From Sphingobacterium sp. lm-10 (GTDB lineage: Bacteria; Bacteroidota; Bacteroidia; Sphingobacteriales; Sphingobacteriaceae): a stretch of DNA of 64,000 bases. Where the stretch lies: the NCBI RefSeq assembly GCF_023554555.1, contig NZ_JAMJWC010000002.1, forward strand, positions 62,001 through 126,000, read 5' to 3'. The notes beneath the pieces are model-generated. The model did not search any database, had not been told where the DNA came from, and saw only the letters and a program-made list of their open reading frames with translations. Both the position numbers and the translations under genes were made by a program. Shown piece by piece: positions 46,162 to 55,021 of this stretch (position 1 is the first letter of the stretch; every line of letters starts with the position of its first letter).

Positions 46162-47100
46162 TTAAAAATTTGCTTCTTCTCGAATGATTAACTCTCGTCC
46201 GGGCATGGTGAATGGCAATAGCCCATATTTCAACACCACGCGTTGTCCACGATCACCGGTTAGGAAGGCAGAAAACCCTATTCCCAAACCCATATTTGGC
46301 TGATAATTCAGTACAAAGAACTCTTGTTTCAGCGGATATGTATCGTCACCTAATGTACTCTGTGAAGGACGAAAAGCGACACCATTATCTTCTTTACTAA
46401 CGCTCAATATACGAATTTTATTGAGACCGCCCAACGAATCCCTACGTGCCAAGTACTGATTTAACGTTAAAACGCCTATCGTATTTGGCTTACTTTGAAC
46501 CGTATTAATTACCTCAATATCGGAGCCGACCGCAGTAACTTGCCCTGCACTCACTTTCTCTACACCTGTCACTTCTTTTAACAGTCGTAACGAACTGGAG
46601 TTGATATCATCGAACACCAAGTTCTGCTCACCTTTAGCGCTTCCATTCATCAGCTTTCCCACTTTAGCATAGCTGATAGTCGAATCGGACGATTGTGCAT
46701 TTGTCACGAAAATAACAGCATCGTATCCTACCGCAAAAACACGAGGTTTGATGGATCGTTGCGTAAAGCCTTTCGCTTCAGCAGCTGTAAGCTCGCGTTT
46801 CAAGACGGCAATACTGCCTTCTCCCTTCAACAATCTGTTGATAGCCGGGCGCTCTGCATCTGCAACAACCTTAACCGTAGAATTGATGTAGGAGGAGCGA
46901 AACACATCGACCTGCTGCTCCAACAAATCTGCCACGGTTTCATCTACAATAACAGTCATCGTACCGGTCAGAATATCATTACTATCACCCGCCAATGGTG
47001 TTTCTGTTAATTGCTCTTTTCCACCGTCGGAATTATTGGCGCATGCCGCTAATCCGAGGAGTGCACCACAAAATAATGATATGTTCAAATACTTTGCCAT
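46162..47100 (-). CDS. PstS-like substrate-binding lipoprotein
   Basis: 312-aa protein with lipobox LAAC (Cys20). The fold resembles phosphate-type periplasmic binding proteins (TVIVDETVADLLEQQVDVFRSSY; SYAKVGKLMNGS; QSTLGDDTYPLKQEFFVLN). No Pst permease or ATPase is nearby. Its place inside a TonB/ExbBD operon suggests an envelope role other than classic phosphate import. The ligand is unknown. Confidence 0.78.
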   Translation of the reverse strand: MAKYLNISLFCGALLGLAACANNSDGGKEQLTETPLAGDSNDILTGTMTVIVDETVADLLEQQVDVFRSSYINSTVKVVADAERPAINRLLKGEGSIAVLKRELTAAEAKGFTQRSIKPRVFAVGYDAVIFVTNAQSSDSTISYAKVGKLMNGSAKGEQNLVFDDINSSSLRLLKEVTGVEKVSAGQVTAVGSDIEVINTVQSKPNTIGVLTLNQYLARRDSLGGLNKIRILSVSKEDNGVAFRPSQSTLGDDTYPLKQEFFVLNYQPNMGLGIGFSAFLTGDRGQRVVLKYGLLPFTMPGRELIIREEANF

Positions 47101-47139
47101 TTGTAATATAAGATTAGAAAAATAAGAAAAGGATTAATA

Positions 47140-47376
47140 CTAATCTCTAAAATTATTCTGCCAAAGTCTGGCAAATCGTAAAAATGAATAAACGATTAGC
47201 AAACCTCCAAAAAGCTTTCGGTAGGTAGGATCAATTTGGATTGGAAGTTCTTCCCAGAAGATCACCACCAGACCCAAGACGAAGTAAAATAAGAACATCG
47301 CCAGCCCTAAAATAGACAGAAATCGCTGTGTGGGCGATTTCCGTCTGTAATTTGATATACGTCGATTTTCCGACAT
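47140..47376 (-). CDS. Small two-helix membrane protein
   Basis: 78-aa protein with a basic N-terminus and two hydrophobic helices (FLSILGLAMFLFYFVLGLVVIF; LFGGLLIVYSFLRFA). It lies 10 bp after tonB and 39 bp before the PstS-like gene. No named family recognised. Position suggests an accessory of the TonB motor complex. Confidence 0.7.
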   Translation of the reverse strand: MSENRRISNYRRKSPTQRFLSILGLAMFLFYFVLGLVVIFWEELPIQIDPTYRKLFGGLLIVYSFLRFARLWQNNFRD

Positions 47377-47386
47377 TTTTGTGTTA

Positions 47387-48271
47387 TTAGTTTTGTAAGT
47401 TCAACGAGATTGGTAATCTATATTGAACACGTACTGGACGACCATTCTGGATACCTGGTTTCCACTTTTTGGAGCGCTTCAACAAGTTTACACCTGCTTG
47501 GCCAGTACCATATCCTAGGTCTTTCAACACTTTGATATCGGTCAATGATCCATCTTTCTCGACAACAAATGTCAATTCAACAGCTCCTTTAACACCGGCA
47601 TCAATTGCACCCGACGGGTATTGGAAACTTGTTTCCACGTACTTACGGAATGCGGCCATACCTCCTGGGTACTCTGGCTCTACCGCTACGGATGTAAAGA
47701 TCTTATTCGGATCTGCATCCCCATCTGGATCACCTTTTGTACTTCCTGTGATAGCGCCTTCTACCTTCTTCGGTCCGAATTCACCTGTTGGTACCCCAGA
47801 AGCGCCTGGCGTTCCTTTTAAGGTTAAACGTGCCGGAGTGGCATTTTTCTCTTTGATTTCTTCCTGAGAAACAACTTCTTCTTTTACATCCCTAGAGTCC
47901 ACAACTTTTGGCTCTGGAAAACGAATTAGGTCTTCTGCAGGTGGTTCTTCCGCGATACGCTGAGGTGGAGTCTCTTCAATTTCAAGAGGCTCTTCCTCTT
48001 CTTCCTCCTCTGGTTCTGGAATCTCCAAATCCTCTAATGTAACTTCGGTGTATTCTACTTCCTCTTTAGGTTCTCCTGCTGGGAAGTAGCTAAAGCCGAA
48101 TACTTTAGGCAAGCTGATGATGGCTACGATCACGACTACTGCCAGCAAACCCATATTGGTTGCTTTCGAAGCGTTTTTACGCAGCTCATATGCGCCGTAC
48201 TCTTTGTTCCTGTCCTCGAAGACGACGTCTAGCCATTCTTTCTTGAACAAATCTAGTTTCGATCCAAACAT
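47387..48271 (-). CDS. tonB: Energy transducer TonB
   Basis: 294-aa TonB-family protein. Cytoplasmic N-terminus of about 35 residues, one TM helix (MGLLAVVVIVAIISLPKVF), then a long acidic and proline-rich linker (many E/P repeats), and a C-terminal TonB domain ending VQYRLPISLNLQN with the YPSGAIDAGVKGAVELTFVV core. It couples inner-membrane proton motive force to outer-membrane receptors. It lies 20 bp after the second exbD. Confidence 0.92.
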   Translation of the reverse strand: MFGSKLDLFKKEWLDVVFEDRNKEYGAYELRKNASKATNMGLLAVVVIVAIISLPKVFGFSYFPAGEPKEEVEYTEVTLEDLEIPEPEEEEEEEPLEIEETPPQRIAEEPPAEDLIRFPEPKVVDSRDVKEEVVSQEEIKEKNATPARLTLKGTPGASGVPTGEFGPKKVEGAITGSTKGDPDGDADPNKIFTSVAVEPEYPGGMAAFRKYVETSFQYPSGAIDAGVKGAVELTFVVEKDGSLTDIKVLKDLGYGTGQAGVNLLKRSKKWKPGIQNGRPVRVQYRLPISLNLQN

Positions 48272-48291
48272 ATCTTTCTATTTATTCGGGA

Positions 48292-48849
48292 TTAGTCGTT
48301 ATAAATTCCGTTTGATTCCAAGACAGTAATTTCTTCTGGCTTGATTTTCGAAATCATAAAACGCTTTACATCCACGATTTTCATTTCATCTAAAATATCG
48401 ACGAGATTCCGTTGAACAGATCGATCGCTTGGACGGATTACTACAATCAGATCCTTTCCACCCGCTACGCGAGGCACTTGTGCCTTTTTCTCGATTAGCA
48501 CCTTGCGAATACCTTCTGCACTGTAATCAATTACTGTAGGAGGCGTGATTGGACTAGCTAACTGACCGTAATACCAAGCAATCTTATTGTCGGAGCCCAA
48601 CAATAGGGTGATAGAACGGTTGTCCGCGATTTCGATCTCCGGGTTTACCTCGTTTTTATCTTTGTTCTTATCCGGCATGGCAACATCCATCGCCTGCGGC
48701 GTGTTTAATGATGTCGTCAACATGAAGAACGTAATCAATAAGAACGCTAGATCCACCATGGCCGTCAAGTCGACGCGTCCACCGTTTTTCTTTGATCTTA
48801 CCTTACCGCCTTTTTTGCCGCCGCCGGAATCTTGATTTAATTCTGCCAT
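48292..48849 (-). CDS. exbD: ExbD/TolR-family protein (second copy)
   Basis: 185-aa biopolymer transport protein. The TM helix holds the key Asp in LTAMVDLAFLLITFFML, and the periplasmic domain follows with VRPSDRSVQRNLVDILDEM. Unlike the copy at 48862 it has a Gly/Lys-rich N-terminus. It lies 12 bp downstream of that copy. Confidence 0.92.
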   Translation of the reverse strand: MAELNQDSGGGKKGGKVRSKKNGGRVDLTAMVDLAFLLITFFMLTTSLNTPQAMDVAMPDKNKDKNEVNPEIEIADNRSITLLLGSDNKIAWYYGQLASPITPPTVIDYSAEGIRKVLIEKKAQVPRVAGGKDLIVVIRPSDRSVQRNLVDILDEMKIVDVKRFMISKIKPEEITVLESNGIYND

Positions 48850-48861
48850 TTTCCTATTTTC

Positions 48862-49515
48862 TTATTCCGCTCTCAAACCGGTTACAAAACTAAATTTGTT
48901 TTGTTTCTGGTTTCTAAGCGACTCAATGATCAAATTCATTACTGCGTACTTTTCTTCCGCATCTGCTTTGATAGCTACCTGCATTGGACCTGGGTTCACA
49001 TAATCACGTTGCTCGTTTTCACGATCGCGGTTTACTTTAACCGTCGCTAAACGTGCTTGTTGTACCCAATGGTACAATTCATTGGATTCATTTTCTGTCG
49101 AATCCACCGGAATACCGGGTTGAATCTCTACCGTCCTCTGGTCTTTGGGCAACGTCAGCAGTTGTCTCAATGTGCGGATAGGCGCACCGAAATCCTCAGC
49201 CTCCGAAAACTTCTCGTATTCTTCCTCAGAAAAATTGACTTTGTACTTAGCGCTGATATTCTTCAACGTCTCACGACGGATAGCAGGATCTTTCAATCCA
49301 AAGAAAATCTTGCCGCCATCACCTACAGTGATCATGCCGATGTTGTCACCAACTAGCTTTTCTTTCACTGTCGAAGCAGGCGTATCTACTTCCAAAGTTT
49401 CTGGTTGACGTGCCGTAGCCGTCAATACGAAGAATGTAAGAAGTAGGAAAGCTACGTCACACATGGCCGTCATATCAATGACGGTACTTGCTCTTTTTAC
49501 TTTTGCTTTTGCCAT
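48862..49515 (-). CDS. exbD: ExbD/TolR-family protein (first copy)
   Basis: 217-aa biopolymer transport protein. TM helix with protonatable Asp in MTAMCDVAFLLLTFFVL. The periplasmic part carries an insertion of about 70 residues (KISAKYKVNFSEEE through DQRTVEIQPG) relative to the shorter second copy. It lies 101 bp after exbB and before the second exbD. The two ExbDs may form a heteromeric pair in the motor. Confidence 0.92.
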   Translation of the reverse strand: MAKAKVKRASTVIDMTAMCDVAFLLLTFFVLTATARQPETLEVDTPASTVKEKLVGDNIGMITVGDGGKIFFGLKDPAIRRETLKNISAKYKVNFSEEEYEKFSEAEDFGAPIRTLRQLLTLPKDQRTVEIQPGIPVDSTENESNELYHWVQQARLATVKVNRDRENEQRDYVNPGPMQVAIKADAEEKYAVMNLIIESLRNQKQNKFSFVTGLRAE

Positions 49516-49616
49516 TTCTTTTCTTCTTTAAAATTACTTACTTAACTCGCTACATCTTAATGATGATCTATTATTTCAAATTCCATAAAGAAATCTGAAA
49601 TAATTACATCACTATC

Positions 49617-50447
49617 TTACTTGTGGTTTGCAGCGTAAGTTTGTACGATAGAGAAACCTGCCTCGTCGATAGAGTAAGTTAATGTATCAATTTTAGAAGT
49701 AAGGATGTTGTAGAAGATAATCGCAATAGTAGATGTACCGATACCTGTTGCTGTATTGATAAGTGCCTCAGAGATACCATTCGCCAATTTAGCTGAATCT
49801 GGTGTACCACCTGTAGCTAATGCAGAGAAGGCCTTGATCATACCTGTTACTGTACCTAATAGACCAGAAAGTGTACCGATAGATACCAAAGTAGCAATAA
49901 CGGTTAGGTTTTTCTCTAACATTGGCATTTCTAATGTAGTCGCTTCTTCGATCTCCTTTTGAATTGCTAATACTGATTTTTCTGCATCTAATCCTGGGTT
50001 AGCTTGAACATCTTTGTATTTCAACAAACCAGCTTTGATTACGTTCGCTACAGAACCTTTTTGTTTGTCACACTCAGAAATTGCTGCATCGATATTTTGA
50101 GCTCTCAATAGACCTTGTACTTTACGTACGAAGTTACCTACGTTTCCTGTACCTGAAGCTTTACCAATTACGATGAAGCGCTCGATAGCGAAAACCCATA
50201 CCATTAAGAATAAACCCAAAAGAACCGGTACAATTACTCCTGCGTGATATACCATACCATAGTAGTTTCCTGGCAAAGGTTGGTTCTCGCGATCTCCGTC
50301 TATAAAGTTGCTTGGTGATCCCATTACAAACTCATAAACTAAATAACCAATTACCAAACATATGATAATCGCTAAACTTGCAAATAAATTACCCGAATTT
50401 CCTCCCTCTTGTTTAGCAGGACTTGTTGTTTTTGGTGCGTTTGCCAT
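49617..50447 (-). CDS. exbB: MotA/TolQ/ExbB proton channel protein
   Basis: 276-aa channel subunit with helices near 22-42 and 70-90, a large cytoplasmic loop, and two C-terminal helices with the conserved LVSIGTLSGLLGTVTGMIKAF and NTATGIGTSTIAIIFYNIL (Thr/Pro/Gly face). First gene of the operon, preceded by a 396-bp gene-free stretch with a -7 element at 50542-50549. Confidence 0.93.
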   Translation of the reverse strand: MANAPKTTSPAKQEGGNSGNLFASLAIIICLVIGYLVYEFVMGSPSNFIDGDRENQPLPGNYYGMVYHAGVIVPVLLGLFLMVWVFAIERFIVIGKASGTGNVGNFVRKVQGLLRAQNIDAAISECDKQKGSVANVIKAGLLKYKDVQANPGLDAEKSVLAIQKEIEEATTLEMPMLEKNLTVIATLVSIGTLSGLLGTVTGMIKAFSALATGGTPDSAKLANGISEALINTATGIGTSTIAIIFYNILTSKIDTLTYSIDEAGFSIVQTYAANHK

Positions 50448-50843
50448 TTTTACTGATTTTTAGATTTTACTGTTGTTAATTATTATAGTTTAATTCAAAA
50501 TTTTCACAAGAAATAAGCGGTTTTGGCGCTTACTTCAAAAACAAATATACTATTTTATGATAAAAATAAAATTTATGTCAAATAATTCCATGAAATCACT
50601 TCCGATTGTCTGTAATGAAATATAGCCAGCAGTCCGCCTACGTTTTTCAATCATATTTCAATAACCAAATAGCTCCATTTGGATTTTGGTTTTGCAATGA
50701 AAGGTATTTTTTTTCTCATATGCAAATTATCAAATTATTAATTGCCAAAATTAAGTAAGTGTTCACTCAGCGATTTTCATAATAGATACACGTGCTATTA
50801 GTAACGGTGTAACAAGCATACTATTGTGTTTAAACAAATATAT
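50448..50843. other. AT-rich intergenic region upstream of exbB
   Basis: No gene or RNA was recognised. A minus-strand TATATTTG (50542-50549) fits the -7 element for exbB and would give a leader of roughly 90 nt. A second TATATTTG lies at 50835-50842. A small hairpin (50665-50670 with 50677-50682) is present. No Fur-like or other known operator could be identified by eye. Confidence 0.4.
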
Positions 50844-51194
50844 TTATCCTCCAAAACCTTTAACCTTATAATTATCAGCACTTAACAGCTCAATAAGCTT
50901 CTGCTTAAAGTCGCCCTGAATTAAGATGACTCCATCTTTTGCACCACCGCCGACCCCACAACGTTGCTTCAGTTGTTTTGCAAGCGCTTCCAAATCGCTC
51001 TCCTGACCTTTAAATCCTTCGACCACGGTCACTACCTTTCCTTTTCTGGACTTTCTGTCTAAACCAACACGCAGCTGCTGTTGTTGATTTGGCAGGGTTT
51101 CCTGAGTAGCAAGCTCACCAAAGGCACTGTAATTAAAATCATCAGCCGTAGAATACACGACTCCTTCGTATTGTTGTTTCTTCTGTTTTGCCAT
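50844..51194 (-). CDS. SUI1/eIF1-family translation factor (YciH-like)
   Basis: 116-aa protein with the SUI1 fold (GLDRKSRKGKVVTVVEGFKG, then LAKQLKQRCGVGGGAKDGVILIQGDF). Bacterial homologues such as YciH affect start-site fidelity and stress translation. Length is normal. It lies 10 bp after the lipid-kinase gene. Confidence 0.92.
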   Translation of the reverse strand: MAKQKKQQYEGVVYSTADDFNYSAFGELATQETLPNQQQQLRVGLDRKSRKGKVVTVVEGFKGQESDLEALAKQLKQRCGVGGGAKDGVILIQGDFKQKLIELLSADNYKVKGFGG

Positions 51195-51204
51195 ATTGTG
51201 TATA

Positions 51205-52083
51205 CTAACAAATGATCTTTAAGGATTTTTCCTGAACCGTAAATTGCAACGGCGCTTCCAATGTCAAGGGCTCCCCATCAACATGTACTGGTCCTATCTC
51301 ATCGGATTCGATAGTAATTACTCGACCAGGGATAATTTCCACATATTCCGATTGATCTACCGATTTGTTAAATAAGTGAAACACCATCATCGGTAATAGG
51401 TATAATGGAAACTTGTGTACAATACATACATCGATCAGCCCATCGGTGACAGAGGCATTGGGAGCAATGTAGGCATTATTGCCATATTGTGGTGAATTGG
51501 CCACACTGATCATAAATGCTTCTCGGGTGTACGATTTTCCATCTATCGATAATTGATATTTTTTGGATCGGTACGACCCTAGCAGATTCATGACGGTTCG
51601 CAGGTAGCCAATAGGGCCACGTATAGAGTCGGTTGCAAATTTATCACTCACAGATGCATCGAAGCCGACACCTGCTACATTAAAAAAGAATCGCTCATTG
51701 ACACTGCCGGTATCCACTGTCATCGTGTCGAAACGATTGATGCGGCGAATAGCTCCGGCCTCGTGTAGCGGAATGCCCAAATAAAGCGCCAAGCCATTTC
51801 CCGAACCTTCAGGTATGATGCCCAGGGGCGTATCGGTGCCTGCCAATGCCGATCCTATTTCATTGATCGTACCATCGCCACCGACAGCAACCACCACATC
51901 GTACTTATTAAGTACTGCTTGTTTTGCCAATTCGTATGCATGGCCTGCATGATCTGTTTGCTGAAAGGTGGGCTCAAATTTACTCAGATCTAATGTTTCG
52001 AGAATCTGCTTTTTAAATGCCGTCTTTCGTTTACCTCCCGAAATGGGATTGATCACAAACAGGATCTTTTTTTTTGTACTCAT
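51205..52083 (-). CDS. Diacylglycerol/YegS-type lipid kinase
   Basis: 292-aa DAGK catalytic-domain protein. The nucleotide motif GGDGTINE lies at 68-75 and is followed by IIPEGSGNGLALYLGIP. The C-terminal beta domain ends with DGEPLTLEAPLQFTV. It phosphorylates a membrane lipid, with diacylglycerol the likely but unproven substrate. Divergent from metK. A -7-like TATCTTTA lies at 52103-52110. Confidence 0.9.
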   Translation of the reverse strand: MSTKKKILFVINPISGGKRKTAFKKQILETLDLSKFEPTFQQTDHAGHAYELAKQAVLNKYDVVVAVGGDGTINEIGSALAGTDTPLGIIPEGSGNGLALYLGIPLHEAGAIRRINRFDTMTVDTGSVNERFFFNVAGVGFDASVSDKFATDSIRGPIGYLRTVMNLLGSYRSKKYQLSIDGKSYTREAFMISVANSPQYGNNAYIAPNASVTDGLIDVCIVHKFPLYLLPMMVFHLFNKSVDQSEYVEIIPGRVITIESDEIGPVHVDGEPLTLEAPLQFTVQEKSLKIIC

Positions 52084-52186
52084 CGGTTTTCATTACGGAT
52101 CATAAAGATAAGCTAAAATTATTGTCATTATAATCTATTATTTGGCCTATTGCTACTTTGCATTTCACAAATACAATTAAGAGTCG

Positions 52187-52194
52187 TAGTTTTG
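52187..52194 (+). promoter_or_regulatory. -7 element of metK
   Basis: TAGTTTTG is an exact TAnnTTTG match. Transcription would start near 52200, immediately before the riboswitch aptamer. The nearest upstream TTTG is 26 nt away, longer than usual. Confidence 0.5.
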
Positions 52195-52206
52195 CAGGTA
52201 CAAAAA

Positions 52207-52283
52207 AGTGGATTGATTTGCGTTATTATCTCGTTCGAGATTAACAAAGAGATTGCAACCACAGAAAAAAAGTGCTAAAACCA
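52207..52283 (+). promoter_or_regulatory. SAM-II (SAM-alpha) riboswitch
   Basis: The metK leader matches the SAM-II pattern. P1 is GTGG-(A)-TT (52208-52214) with AACCAC (52257-52262). The loop starts GATTTG (52215-52220) and ends GATTGC (52251-52256). The 3' pseudoknot strand GCTAAAA (52274-52280) lies 11 nt after P1, the same spacing as the Sargasso metX SAM-II RNA. The loop carries an extra hairpin (TCTCG/CGAGA at 52229-52240). It probably lowers metK expression when SAM is abundant. The start codon is about 75 nt downstream and no terminator is evident, so the control mechanism is unclear. Confidence 0.85.
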
Positions 52284-52358
52284 TTCGAATAATGCTTTAA
52301 CACATTGCCCGCTCTCTCTACAAATCGTTAATTATTTAAAGTTAAGTAAGTAAGACTT

Positions 52359-53615
52359 ATGGGATATTTTTTTACATCTGAATCTGTTTCGGAAGGCCAC
52401 CCAGATAAAATTGCCGATCAGATATCTGATGCTTTAATCGATAATTTTCTTGCCTGGGATCAGGATTCCAAGGTAGCTATTGAAACCCTGGTAACTACAG
52501 GCCAGGTTATATTAGCCGGTGAGGTGAAGTCTAATATTTATTTGGACGTGCAGAAAATTACGCGTCAGGTGATTCAGCGCATTGGGTATACCAAGTCTGA
52601 GTATATGTTTGAGGCTAATTCTTGTGGTATCTTGTCGGCGATTCATGAGCAGTCAAACGAGATTAATCAAGGTGTGGAGCGCCAAACCAAGCAGGATCAG
52701 GGTGCTGGTGATCAGGGCATCATGTTTGGCTACGCCAGCAATGAAACCGAGAACTTCATGCCGCTAGCATTGGATCTTTCGCACCGCTTACTGTACGAGT
52801 TAGCAGAACTACGACGCGAAAACACCCAAATCACCTACTTGCGTCCGGATGCAAAGGCGCAGGTAACATTAGAATACGATGAAAACAATAAGCCTTTGCG
52901 CATTGATACCATCGTGATATCTACCCAGCATGATGACTTTGATACGGATGAGGTAGCCATGCAACAGCGTATTAAGAAGGACCTTGTTGAGATCTTGATT
53001 CCTCGTGTACAAGCACAATTAAAGGCTGAACTACAGCCCTTGTTTAATGAAAACATTAAATATCATATTAACCCTACGGGTAAATTTGTTATCGGTGGAC
53101 CACATGGCGACACCGGTCTTACAGGACGTAAAATTATCGTAGACACCTACGGTGGAAAGGGTGCACACGGTGGTGGTGCATTTTCAGGAAAAGACCCTTC
53201 AAAAGTAGACCGTTCTGCTGCCTATGCCACACGGCATATTGCTAAGAATCTGGTAGCAGCTGGTCTGGCAGATGAAATTCTGGTTCAAATCTCTTACGCC
53301 ATCGGTGTGAAGGATCCGATGGGAATATATGTAAATACTTATGGTACCAGCAAAGTCGACCTCAGCGACGGTGCTATTGCGGATAAAATTGGTCAACTAT
53401 TTGACATGACGCCATACGGTATTGAGACGCGTCTAGGTTTGCGTAACCCCATCTACTCAGAGACAGCAGCTTATGGGCACATGGGCCGTACGCCGGTAAC
53501 CGTTTCCAAAACGTTTGAAAGTAGCACTGGAGAAACGAAGACGGTAGAGGTAGATCTTTTTACCTGGGAAAAACTGGACTATGTAGATAAGGTAAAAGAA
53601 GCTTTTGGCTTGTAG
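52359..53615 (+). CDS. metK: S-adenosylmethionine synthase
   Basis: 418-aa methionine adenosyltransferase making SAM from methionine and ATP. Diagnostic [19 protein letters not shown] near the N-terminus, [33 protein letters not shown] and [19 protein letters not shown]. The length is slightly above the usual 380-400. It is a single gene under a SAM-II riboswitch and ends at a hairpin terminator. Confidence 0.97.
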   Translation: MGYFFTSESVSEGHPDKIADQISDALIDNFLAWDQDSKVAIETLVTTGQVILAGEVKSNIYLDVQKITRQVIQRIGYTKSEYMFEANSCGILSAIHEQSNEINQGVERQTKQDQGAGDQGIMFGYASNETENFMPLALDLSHRLLYELAELRRENTQITYLRPDAKAQVTLEYDENNKPLRIDTIVISTQHDDFDTDEVAMQQRIKKDLVEILIPRVQAQLKAELQPLFNENIKYHINPTGKFVIGGPHGDTGLTGRKIIVDTYGGKGAHGGGAFSGKDPSKVDRSAAYATRHIAKNLVAAGLADEILVQISYAIGVKDPMGIYVNTYGTSKVDLSDGAIADKIGQLFDMTPYGIETRLGLRNPIYSETAAYGHMGRTPVTVSKTFESSTGETKTVEVDLFTWEKLDYVDKVKEAFGL

Positions 53616-53641
53616 AAGCCATTTGTCGCACAAAACAAGAG

Positions 53642-53666
53642 CGGCTTTACCGAAATGGTAAAGCCG
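53642..53666 (+). terminator. Terminator hairpin of metK
   Basis: 10-bp perfect stem (53642-53651 with 53657-53666, 5-nt loop) 27 bp after the metK stop. The T-rich tail is interrupted (TTCCTGTTT). Confidence 0.65.
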
Positions 53667-53689
53667 TTCCTGTTTAATAAAGTTATACA

Positions 53690-54069
53690 ATAAACTTCTT
53701 CTTTTTGCCCTTGAGCCGGGCTGGCTCCTTCTTTTTTTCGGAAAAAAAGAAGGCAAAAAACTCGTCGCTGACCGTATTGGCACAACTGTAGTGCGTCCCA
53801 CTGCTATTGCCAATCCGCTGAGGCGACATTTGACGAAGATGGAAAGTTGCTTCTTAAGCCGAACTAGGCTCGAAAAGCAAAGAATAGCAAACCATTCGTC
53901 TGACCTAGCGTTCCGACTGCGGCAAACCGTCCGAAAGCAAATCCGTAAAGAGCAAAAATCTGTCTGAGCAAAGCGAGTTTATTTTTGCTTAGGATCTCTG
54001 AAGGCGGATAGCAGTAAGGAATGCTGTCTTGATTTTTGTCCAACTTTTTATCAAGAAAAAGTTGGACAA
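53690..54069. repeat. Gene-free element of nested inverted repeats, possible structured RNA or dispersed repeat
   Basis: About 380 bp between metK and fabD with no credible gene. It holds several perfect or near-perfect inverted repeats. TTTTTGCC/GGCAAAAA (53702-53709 with 53752-53759) encloses GAGCC/GGCTC (53713-53727) and a 12-bp hairpin (53728-53739 with 53741-53752), suggesting a three-way junction. TTGGCA/TGCCAA (53777 with 53808) encloses a GTAGTG/CACTGC stem. AGCAAAAAT/ATTTTTGCT pairs 53951 with 53981. A 14-bp hairpin lies at 54036-54069. I have a memory-based impression that similar sequence recurs between genes in Sphingobacteriaceae; this is unverified. Confidence 0.5.
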
Positions 54070-54082
54070 TTTTCAAAAAAAC

Positions 54083-54967
54083 TTACAAACTCGCCGAAGA
54101 AGTCGCTGCTTGTCTGTTTACTTTTTTGACTAATCCCTGTAATACATTCCCAGGACCTACCTCTACAAAGTTATCGGCACCATCATGCAGCATGTGTTGT
54201 ACCGTTTGCGTCCAACGTACGGCTCCGGTTAGCTGCGCGATCAAATTCGTTTTGATGGCGGCTGGATCTGTATACGCTTTAGCATCTACATTCTGGTAGA
54301 TCGGGCAGATCGGTGCTTGAATATTAGTGCTTTCAATTGCTTGTTGTAATTCTAACTTAGCTGGCTCCATCAATGGGGAGTGAAATGCGCCACCGACATT
54401 TAATTTTAACGCTCTCTTTGCGCCTGCTTCGGTCAATAATACGCAGGCTTTATCGATGCCTTCTATAGAACCAGAAATCACCAATTGACCCGGACAATTA
54501 TAGTTTGCAGGAACAACAATGTCTTCAATTTCTGCGCAAATGCGCTCCACGAGTTCGTCTTCTAATCCTAAAATAGCAGCCATCGTTGACGGCTGCGCTT
54601 CACAAGCTGCCTGCATGGCATTGGCACGTTTGGAAACCAACAAAAGGCCATCTTCAAAAGATAAAGCGCCCGCTGCTACCAATGCAGAAAACTCTCCTAA
54701 AGAATGTCCAGCAACCATCGCCGGTTGAAATTGTTCGCCTAAAGCAATTGCCAAGATCACGGAGTGCAAAAAGATCGCCGGCTGTGTCACCTTCGTCTGT
54801 TTTAGATCTTCGTCAGTCCCTGAAAACATAATATCTGTAATGCGGAAGCCTAATAAATCGTTTGCTTGCTCAAATAAAGCTTTGGTTTTATCATTCAGTT
54901 GATACAACTCTTGTCCCATCCCAACAAACTGGGCACCCTGACCTGGAAAAATATACGCTGTCTTCAT
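54083..54967 (-). CDS. fabD: Malonyl-CoA--ACP transacylase
   Basis: 294-aa acyltransferase loading malonate onto ACP for fatty-acid synthesis. IFPGQGAQFVGMG at the N-terminus, active-site GHSLGEFS with Ser89, and GGAFHSPLM with the catalytic-type His. ATG 54967 (MKTAYIF) is chosen; an in-frame ATG at 54973 adds two residues. Confidence 0.96.
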   Translation of the reverse strand: MKTAYIFPGQGAQFVGMGQELYQLNDKTKALFEQANDLLGFRITDIMFSGTDEDLKQTKVTQPAIFLHSVILAIALGEQFQPAMVAGHSLGEFSALVAAGALSFEDGLLLVSKRANAMQAACEAQPSTMAAILGLEDELVERICAEIEDIVVPANYNCPGQLVISGSIEGIDKACVLLTEAGAKRALKLNVGGAFHSPLMEPAKLELQQAIESTNIQAPICPIYQNVDAKAYTDPAAIKTNLIAQLTGAVRWTQTVQHMLHDGADNFVEVGPGNVLQGLVKKVNRQAATSSASL

Positions 54968-55021
54968 ATGCATGTTATTGTTTCTTATTAATCATTAATT
55001 GTGCTGTCAAACGACTGCCGT

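Noticed and set aside
53457..53813. 118-aa ORF on the minus strand overlapping the end of metK
   Set aside because: Half of it is antisense to metK and the rest is low-complexity sequence created by inverted repeats. No family resemblance to a real protein.
53864..54076. 70-aa ORF on the minus strand before fabD
   Set aside because: It lies inside the structured element and starts in the hairpin. The composition looks like repeat-derived sequence rather than a gene.
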